Both the position numbers and the translations under genes were made by a program. From Clostridia bacterium (GTDB lineage Bacteria > Bacillota > Clostridia > Oscillospirales > CAG-272), in assembly GCA_017395885.1 (NCBI GenBank), contig JAFQNM010000018.1:1-14256 (forward strand): DNA of 14,256 bases, in the 5' to 3' direction. This document shows, one piece after another, positions 1-4,205 of the stretch. Every line of letters begins with the position of its first letter. Position 1 is the stretch's first letter. The notes beneath the pieces were generated by a model. The model saw only the letters and a list, made by a program, of their open reading frames with translations, was not told the DNA's origin and made no database searches.

Positions 1-18
1 AGGATGCAGATTTCGTCA

Positions 19-60
19 TTTCAAGTCCGTCGGCGTACAAAGGTACGACAGGACTTGAAA
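19..60 (+). repeat. Inverted repeat able to form a long hairpin
   Basis: The arms TTTCAAGTCC (19-28) and GGACTTGAAA (51-60) are exact reverse complements. Inside them GTC (29-31) can pair with GAC (47-49), and GTAC (35-38) with GTAC (43-46) around an AAAG loop, leaving a GGC bulge on one side and a single A on the other. The structure sits 13 bases before the terminator stem. It may be part of a structured RNA or of an intergenic repeat family; the sequence alone does not decide. Confidence 0.6.
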
Positions 61-73
61 GGGCGAAAAGCTT

Positions 74-105
74 GAAATCCCCTGAAAATCAGGGGATTTC
101 TTTAA
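74..105 (+). terminator. Rho-independent terminator of upstream unit
   Basis: A perfect 12-bp stem (74-85 with 89-100, core ATCCCCTGA/TCAGGGGAT) closes an AAA loop and is followed by a short T run (101-103) and AT-rich sequence. The T-rich side lies to the right, so it acts on plus-strand transcription entering from outside the window. Confidence 0.8.
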
Positions 106-206
106 TGTGACTTTAATTATTTGTTGATTTTGCCGTTTACAGTTAAAGCTTCGATCCGGCTGTCTTTGTTTTGATATATTTGCGGTCTGCGCCTTTTTCG
201 ACAGCC

Positions 207-230
207 TGAAAAAAGCCCCGGAGGGCTTTT
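207..230 (-). terminator. Terminator of the XRE regulator gene
   Basis: AAAAGCCC (211-218) pairs with GGGCTTTT (223-230) around a CGGA loop. Read on the minus strand the stem is followed by a run of six T, and it begins 17 bp after the stop codon of the regulator at 247. This is a standard intrinsic terminator. Confidence 0.85.
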
Positions 231-246
231 GCTTCAGATCTTCAGA

Positions 247-726
247 TCATTTTGTGAGAATAAGCTCGTTCATAAGCTTGATGGTCTCTGCCTTATCAAA
301 GGAAGAGCATCTTGCAAATTCAGAAGCAAGAGCTGTTCTGACGGTGTTCTTTCCGCTGTCATCAAGCTGGGAGAAAAGTCTGTCCAGCTCAGGCACTGTG
401 GAGAAGGAGCTCTCGGGGGTCTTATCTGTTCCGGGATTGAACTGATAGAAAAGGTCCTCGGGGAATGCACCTATTCCTCGGAGAAGATCGTGGGTCTTGC
501 AGTTGTAGTCAAAGAACATAACGATGGAAAGATAGGTGTTCCATGAAAGGGTTCTCGCTCCTGACTCGGTGAGGCAATAGGTCTGGCGGGAAACGCCAAC
601 AAGACCTGCAAGCTCGTCCTGAGAAAGGCCTGCTCTTGCTCTCAGCGCTGCAAGGTGAGGGAGCAGCCTGTCTATATATTCCTGCTTTTTTTCTTTGCTT
701 ATGCTCCAACGTTTTCCGTACTTCAT
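247..726 (-). CDS. XRE-family helix-turn-helix transcriptional regulator
   Basis: This 159-residue cytoplasmic protein is a DNA-binding regulator of the XRE/Cro-C1 family. Residues about 25-81 form the domain: the stretch LRARAGLSQDELAGLVGVSR followed by QTY is the usual helix 2-turn-helix 3 of HTH_3, where recognition residues sit. The C-terminal 75 residues match nothing I recognise and may serve dimerisation or ligand sensing. I place the start at the second ATG (724-726) because GGAG (733-736) lies 6 bases ahead; the first in-frame ATG at 738 overlaps that ribosome binding site. The gene has its own promoter (768-796), an inverted repeat over the spacer and -10 box that suggests autoregulation, and a terminator (207-230). 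It lies downstream of the radical SAM gene on the same strand, 134 bp away. Targets are unknown. Confidence 0.85.
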   Translation of the reverse strand: MKYGKRWSISKEKKQEYIDRLLPHLAALRARAGLSQDELAGLVGVSRQTYCLTESGARTLSWNTYLSIVMFFDYNCKTHDLLRGIGAFPEDLFYQFNPGTDKTPESSFSTVPELDRLFSQLDDSGKNTVRTALASEFARCSSFDKAETIKLMNELILTK

Positions 727-732
727 AATTAT

Positions 733-736
733 CTCC
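733..736 (-). promoter_or_regulatory. Ribosome binding site fixing the regulator start
   Basis: GGAG on the minus strand, 6 bases before the ATG at 724-726. The alternative upstream ATG at 736-738 is part of the same ATGGAG string and has no binding site of its own. Confidence 0.75.
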
Positions 737-767
737 ATTAAAAGTAAAATTATTTCTCTTTGGTACT

Positions 768-796
768 ATTGTATCACCTTTGTTACAAATAGTCAA
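768..796 (-). promoter_or_regulatory. Sigma-A-type promoter of the XRE regulator
   Basis: On the minus strand the -35 box TTGACT (791-796) and the -10 box TACAAT (768-773) are separated by exactly 17 bp. Each box differs from consensus at one position. It lies 41 bp upstream of the chosen start codon. Confidence 0.8.
769..788. promoter_or_regulatory. Candidate operator over the regulator promoter
   Basis: TTGTATCA (769-776) and TGTTACAA (781-788) form an inverted repeat with 8-bp arms, one mismatch and a 4-bp centre. It covers most of the -10 box and the adjoining spacer, a classic position for repression by steric block. XRE dimers usually bind such dyads, so autorepression is a reasonable inference. 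Confidence 0.5.
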
Positions 797-860
797 TATC
801 TAATCGTCAATTATTTGTGGATAAATTATGTATTTTCCGTCAATTTTGTTGTTTTTTTTA

Positions 861-1814
861 CTATTTGGCCTTTCCTTGCCAGGTATTTCGAAAAAACAGC
901 AGCTTGTCTATATCGTTTGCAACAGCCGTCTTTTTTCTGCACCATTCAGGTGCAACGAGGCTGTCAAAGGGGGCGTCCCCCGTTATTCTGGCAACGACCG
1001 TTTTCTCGGGAAGGAGTTCTATCTGGCGGACAACGGTTTCGATATATGCCTCTCTCTCCATGGTGGAGTATTCTCCGCTGCGGTAAAGCCTTTCAAGAGG
1101 AGTGCCCTTCAGAATATGGAGAAGATGGAGCTTTACCATATCCGGCTCAAGGGTGGCCAGGGTACGTGCGCTTTCCACCATCATATCCTCAGTTTCTCCG
1201 GGCAGGCCGTTTATGAGGTGAACGGAGATCTGAACATCTCCGCCACGCTCTCTCAAGCGGTAATATCCCTTGAGAAATTCATTAAAGGTATGGCCTCGGT
1301 TGATCCTTTCTGCCGTGCTGTCGTGAACGCTCTGAAGGCCCAGCTCAACGAGAAGCGGTATCCTCTGTGAGGTCTCAAAAAGCAGGTCCGTCACCTCAGG
1401 GGAGAGGCAATCTGCCCTTGTGGCAATGGCGAGCATCACCGCACCGGGCAGGCTTTGCGCCTCATCATATACCTCTCTCAGCCTTTCTATAGAGCCGTAG
1501 GTGTTTGTGTGTGCCTGAAGGTAGGGAATGAATCGCTCAACGCTCCATTTTGAGGATACGGCCTCTACGCCGGCCGTGTACTGAGCGAGAAGACTGCCGC
1601 AGCCCTGTGCTCCCGAGGAGCCGCCGGAGCAGTATATGCAGCCTCCGTGGCCGCAGGTGCCGTCAATATTGGGGCAGGAAAAGCCGGCATCAAGGGAGAT
1701 CTTGGCGCATTTTCCGCCGAAGCGCTTTTTCATATAATAATCAAAGGTCTGGTACCTTTTGTTTGAATCGCTTAAAGGGTAAGGATTTTTCGATTTCTGC
1801 GTTTCCTTTTTCAT
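861..1814 (-). CDS. mnmL: TIGR01212-family radical SAM protein (YtqA/YhcC), probable MnmL
   Basis: A 317-residue cytoplasmic radical SAM enzyme. The iron-sulfur motif is C47-x11-C59-x2-C62, inside GFSCPNIDGTCGHGGCIYC, the long-spaced cysteine pattern of the TIGR01212 family rather than the usual CxxxCxxC; C54 is an extra cysteine in the loop. The segments LAIATRADCLS, VELGLQSVHD and VHLINGLPGE are further family signatures. Length is normal. The start is the ATG at 1812-1814, with AGGAG (1822-1826) 7 bases ahead; the open frame extends 19 codons further but without a binding site. In Bacillus the homologue YtqA has been proposed, as MnmL, to act with YtqB/MnmM in mnm5s2U formation on tRNA wobble uridines. 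An mnmM gene is present at 12590-13144, which supports that role here. The gene has its own promoter; I see no terminator hairpin after it. Confidence 0.85.
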   Translation of the reverse strand: MKKETQKSKNPYPLSDSNKRYQTFDYYMKKRFGGKCAKISLDAGFSCPNIDGTCGHGGCIYCSGGSSGAQGCGSLLAQYTAGVEAVSSKWSVERFIPYLQAHTNTYGSIERLREVYDEAQSLPGAVMLAIATRADCLSPEVTDLLFETSQRIPLLVELGLQSVHDSTAERINRGHTFNEFLKGYYRLRERGGDVQISVHLINGLPGETEDMMVESARTLATLEPDMVKLHLLHILKGTPLERLYRSGEYSTMEREAYIETVVRQIELLPEKTVVARITGDAPFDSLVAPEWCRKKTAVANDIDKLLFFRNTWQGKAK

Positions 1815-1859
1815 GGGTCCTCTCCTTTCTCGTTCTTTGCAAAACAAGCTTCTTTTGTT

Positions 1860-1888
1860 ATAATACAGCAAACGGATTTTTTTTGCAA
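1860..1888 (-). promoter_or_regulatory. Promoter of the radical SAM gene
   Basis: On the minus strand TTGCAA (1883-1888) and TATTAT (1860-1865) are 17 bp apart. The site is 45 bp upstream of the start codon and back to back with the thiT promoter, with 16 bp between the two -35 boxes. Confidence 0.65.
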
Positions 1889-1904
1889 GTGGCGGTGAGG
1901 GGGA

Positions 1905-1933
1905 TTGACAAAATATGTCATCGGTGGTATAAT
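1905..1933 (+). promoter_or_regulatory. Consensus promoter for the TPP riboswitch and thiT
   Basis: TTGACA (1905-1910) and TATAAT (1928-1933) are both exact consensus with an ideal 17-bp spacer. Such a strong promoter fits a unit controlled after initiation by a riboswitch. Expected transcription start is near 1940. Confidence 0.9.
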
Positions 1934-1960
1934 CTCATTGTTCTTGGCCAAGAACTAATT

Positions 1961-2047
1961 CAATACAGGGGTGCTGCATATGCGGCTGAGACGGCGAAAG
2001 CCGAACCCTTTAACCTGATACGGGTAATTCCGGCGTAGGGAGCATTG
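1961..2047 (+). ncRNA. TPP riboswitch aptamer (THI element)
   Basis: The conserved THI-box strings are present in order: GGGGTGC (1968-1974), GGCTGAGA (1984-1991), ACCCTTTAACCTGAT (2005-2019) and GCGTAGGGA (2033-2041). P1 can form from CAAT (1961-1964) with ATTG (2044-2047). A small optional stem, CGGC-GAAA-GCCG, closes on a GNRA tetraloop. The aptamer binds thiamine pyrophosphate. It is followed by an intrinsic terminator and then by thiT, so high TPP should stop transcription of the thiamine transporter gene. Confidence 0.96.
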
Positions 2048-2065
2048 AGCAAATATTGCTTTTTC

Positions 2066-2095
2066 GATCCTCTGCGCAGCAGAGGATCTTTTTTT
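2066..2095 (+). terminator. Riboswitch-controlled intrinsic terminator
   Basis: GATCCTCTGC (2066-2075) pairs perfectly with GCAGAGGATC (2079-2088) around a 3-base loop and is followed by seven T (2089-2095). It lies between the TPP aptamer and the thiT start. TGCTGC (1972-1977), in the aptamer, is complementary to GCAGCA (2076-2081) of the terminator, a possible antiterminator contact. Confidence 0.92.
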
Positions 2096-2125
2096 GCTTC
2101 TTTCATTCGGATAGAAAGGAATTTT

Positions 2126-2947
2126 ATGAAAAACAAAGAAAAGGGCATTTCCGTTACCCTGAGGCTGACGGAAAGTGCCATCATGATCGCCCTTGCCACC
2201 ATACTTAGCCTTTTGAAGCTGGTGGAGCTGCCCTATGGCGGCAGCATAACCTTTGCTTCAATGCTGCCCATTTTGCTCATAGCATACCGTCACGGTACCG
2301 CCTGGGGCCTTTTGACAGCAGGTGTTCACGGTATAATGCAGCTTTTGCTGGGCACAGGTGCACTCAGCTACGTGACCGGCTGGGCAAGCGTTGCCGCAGT
2401 TATAATCCTTGATTATTTTCTTGCCTTTGCCCTTATCGGCCTTGGCGGAATATTCAGAGGGCTTGAGAATCAGAGAACGGCACTGGTTCTGGGAGCACTT
2501 CTGGCAGGTCTTCTCAGATACGGCTGCCACGTTATTGCGGGAGCAACGGTATGGGCAGGCCTTTCCATTCCCACGGCAGATGCCCTCTCATATTCATTCG
2601 TTTATAACGCAACCTATATGCTCCCTGAGACTATAGTTCTGTGCCTTGCTGCGTTATATATCGGAGGAGTGCTGAATTTTTCTTCTCCCCGTCTTGCGCC
2701 CCTCAAAAGGGATGAGGAGGGAAAAGGCAGCGTGTTTGCATACGCAGGCGGTGCCGTTGCCCTTGCTGCTCTCGTTTATGATATTTCGGCGGTATTCTCC
2801 TGCCTTCAGAACGGCGAGAGCGGAGAATTTGATATCACAGGCATTTCTCAGGTGAACTGGACCTGGGTAATAATTGTCACCGCTGCGGGTGCTGCGGTTA
2901 CGACAGTATTTTTCATTATTTCTCATTTTGCAAGAAAAAAGGGATGA
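2126..2947 (+). CDS. thiT: ECF transporter S component for thiamine, ThiT, with C-terminal extension
   Basis: A 273-residue integral membrane protein that binds thiamine for uptake with a shared ECF energising module (EcfA, EcfA', EcfT) encoded elsewhere. The signature ELPYGGSITFASMLPILLIA (34-53) and the block RYGCHVIAGATVWAG (131-145) are ThiT-typical. H135, W143, Y156 and N161 keep the spacing of the thiamine-contact residues known from Lactococcus ThiT. The family is normally near 190-200 residues; here a charged linker (188-201) leads to two additional predicted membrane helices (about 204-226 and 245-268), which I do not recognise. The start is fixed by AAGGA (2116-2120), 5 bases ahead of the ATG; the frame is open further upstream only because it runs through the terminator. 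It is a single-gene unit under TPP riboswitch control. Confidence 0.93.
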   Translation: MKNKEKGISVTLRLTESAIMIALATILSLLKLVELPYGGSITFASMLPILLIAYRHGTAWGLLTAGVHGIMQLLLGTGALSYVTGWASVAAVIILDYFLAFALIGLGGIFRGLENQRTALVLGALLAGLLRYGCHVIAGATVWAGLSIPTADALSYSFVYNATYMLPETIVLCLAALYIGGVLNFSSPRLAPLKRDEEGKGSVFAYAGGAVALAALVYDISAVFSCLQNGESGEFDITGISQVNWTWVIIVTAAGAAVTTVFFIISHFARKKG

Positions 2948-3004
2948 TTTTGCATTTTTGACAAAAAAATTGTTTGTTTTGCTGAGAAAAAATCCTTAAA
3001 TTTA

Positions 3005-3032
3005 TTGACTTTGCCGACTGAGTTGGTATAAT
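3005..3032 (+). promoter_or_regulatory. Promoter of the Gfo/Idh/MocA gene
   Basis: TTGACT (3005-3010) and TATAAT (3027-3032) with a 16-bp spacer, about 48 bp upstream of the start codon. The remaining sequence between thiT and this gene is A/T-rich and shows no convincing terminator hairpin after thiT. Confidence 0.8.
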
Positions 3033-3080
3033 AAACTTGATGTTTAAATCAAAACCCACACCAAGCAAAGGAAAGTAATT

Positions 3081-4157
3081 ATGAAAAAGAAAGTCGGCGT
3101 CGTCGGATACGGCGGCATGGGTCAGTGGCATGTTTGCAGCATAGCAGGCACGACTTATCTGAATGCGATTGATTTTAACGAAAGCGATGTTTGCGAGGTT
3201 ATCGCAATTTACGACATCGATCCCGCCAAGAATGAAAAGGCTCGTAAGGATGGCTACAAGGCATACGATACTCTTGAGGAGTTCCTTTCTGATAAGGATA
3301 TAGAGATCGTCGTTATCGCAACTCCCAACGATGTTCACGAATCCATAGCTATCGCGGCAATGGAGGCAGGCAAGCACGTTATCTGCGAAAAGCCCGTAAC
3401 CATGTCCTGTGAGGCTCTGGAGAATATGATAGCGGCATCAGAAAAGCACCGGAGAAGGTTTTCCGTTCATCAGAACCGCCGTTATGATGACTATTTCGTT
3501 GGTATGAAGAAGATCAGCGAGGATGGCACCATCGGCGATATCATCAGCATCGAGTCCCGCGTTCACGGAGACCACGGTATCCCCGGAGACTGGAGAAAAA
3601 CAGTTGAAAAGGGCGGTGGAATGCTTTATGACTGGGGCGTTCATATGATCGACCAGCAGCTTTGGATGCTTGGATACGACGTTGAGAGCGTATATGCAAG
3701 ATTTGATTATCTCACAGGAGCTCCCGTTGATGACGGATGCTTTATTGATATCAAGCTGAGAAGCGGCAAGAATCTCCACGTTGAGATCTGCACATATAAC
3801 TTTATCCAGCTACCCCTTATGTATATGAGAGGAACAACGGGTACCGCAATGGTGGGCAGCTGGCAGGATCCTATCCACATCACCAGATGCACAGCATTTG
3901 CCGATGATGATAATATCCGCCCTGCAAAGACCGCAAACGGTCTTTCCAAGACTATGGCCCCCAGAACAGACCGTTCTATGGAGAGCTACGTAGAGCTTCT
4001 TCCTCAGGTGGACGTTCATAACTACTATAGAAATTTCTGCGATGCTATCGACGGAAAGTGTGAGCAGCTTGTAACTCACGATCAGATGAGAGTTGTTATG
4101 AAGGTCATTATGGCAGCCTTCGAGTCTGCAAAAACAAATACTGTTGTCAAGTTCTGA
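3081..4157 (+). CDS. Gfo/Idh/MocA-family NAD(P)-dependent oxidoreductase
   Basis: A 358-residue cytoplasmic dehydrogenase. The N-terminal Rossmann fold shows VGVVGYGGMG (5-14) with the GxGxxG dinucleotide motif, then VIATPNDVHE (78-87) and the family hallmark EKP (103-105) with its cofactor/catalytic lysine K104. The C-terminal substrate domain has GGGMLYDWGVHMID (178-191), carrying the usual D184, H188 and D191 positions. Relatives oxidise or reduce sugars, inositols and sugar acids; the substrate cannot be read from the sequence. GGAAAG lies just upstream of the ATG. The gene stands alone, with its own promoter and a strong terminator. Two N-acetylhexosaminidase-type genes follow, so an amino-sugar or related substrate is possible but unproven. 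It lacks the Tat signal and greater length typical of GH109 members of this superfamily. Confidence 0.9.
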   Translation: MKKKVGVVGYGGMGQWHVCSIAGTTYLNAIDFNESDVCEVIAIYDIDPAKNEKARKDGYKAYDTLEEFLSDKDIEIVVIATPNDVHESIAIAAMEAGKHVICEKPVTMSCEALENMIAASEKHRRRFSVHQNRRYDDYFVGMKKISEDGTIGDIISIESRVHGDHGIPGDWRKTVEKGGGMLYDWGVHMIDQQLWMLGYDVESVYARFDYLTGAPVDDGCFIDIKLRSGKNLHVEICTYNFIQLPLMYMRGTTGTAMVGSWQDPIHITRCTAFADDDNIRPAKTANGLSKTMAPRTDRSMESYVELLPQVDVHNYYRNFCDAIDGKCEQLVTHDQMRVVMKVIMAAFESAKTNTVVKF

Positions 4158-4197
4158 AAAAAGGCCCACACAGGTTAACCTGTGTGGGCCTATTTTT
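4157..4197. terminator. Bidirectional terminator between convergent genes
   Basis: A perfect 30-bp palindrome (4162-4191, centre GGTTAACC, outer arms AGGCCCACAC/GTGTGGGCCT) is flanked by an A run (4157-4162) on the left and TTTTT (4193-4197) on the right. It can therefore stop transcription from both sides. The plus-strand oxidoreductase stop codon (TGA, 4155-4157) runs into its A run, and the minus-strand gene ends at 4206. Confidence 0.93.
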
Positions 4198-4205
4198 ATC
4201 GGTTT

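Larger units (their letters stand above)
1..111 (+). other. Left-edge fragment: 3' end of an upstream unit
   Basis: This stretch ends in a clear plus-strand terminator, so it is the tail of something transcribed rightwards from outside the window. Two plus frames are open from the edge: one stops at 73-75, directly at the terminator stem, and uses CGG/CGA codons rare in the neighbouring genes; the other has more ordinary codons but reads through the terminator to a TGA at 108-110. Neither peptide is recognised. The hairpin at 19-60 could equally belong to a structured RNA or a dispersed repeat. I do not call a CDS here. Bases 112-206 contain nothing I can identify. Confidence 0.35.

Noticed and set aside
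695..1370. Overlapping plus-strand frames opposite the radical SAM gene
   Set aside because: They are shadows of the minus-strand gene, with no family motifs and no suitable ribosome binding sites.
1815..1871. N-terminal extension of the radical SAM protein
   Set aside because: The added residues cover the AGGAG site and the promoter -10 box; the family start context fits the ATG at 1814.
2045..2125. N-terminal extension of thiT
   Set aside because: The extra 27 codons run through the riboswitch terminator and lack a ribosome binding site; the ATG at 2126 has one.
3081..4157. GH109 (NAD-dependent alpha-N-acetylgalactosaminidase) identity for the oxidoreductase
   Set aside because: The neighbourhood made it tempting, but the protein is shorter, has no Tat signal and shows only generic Gfo/Idh/MocA motifs.
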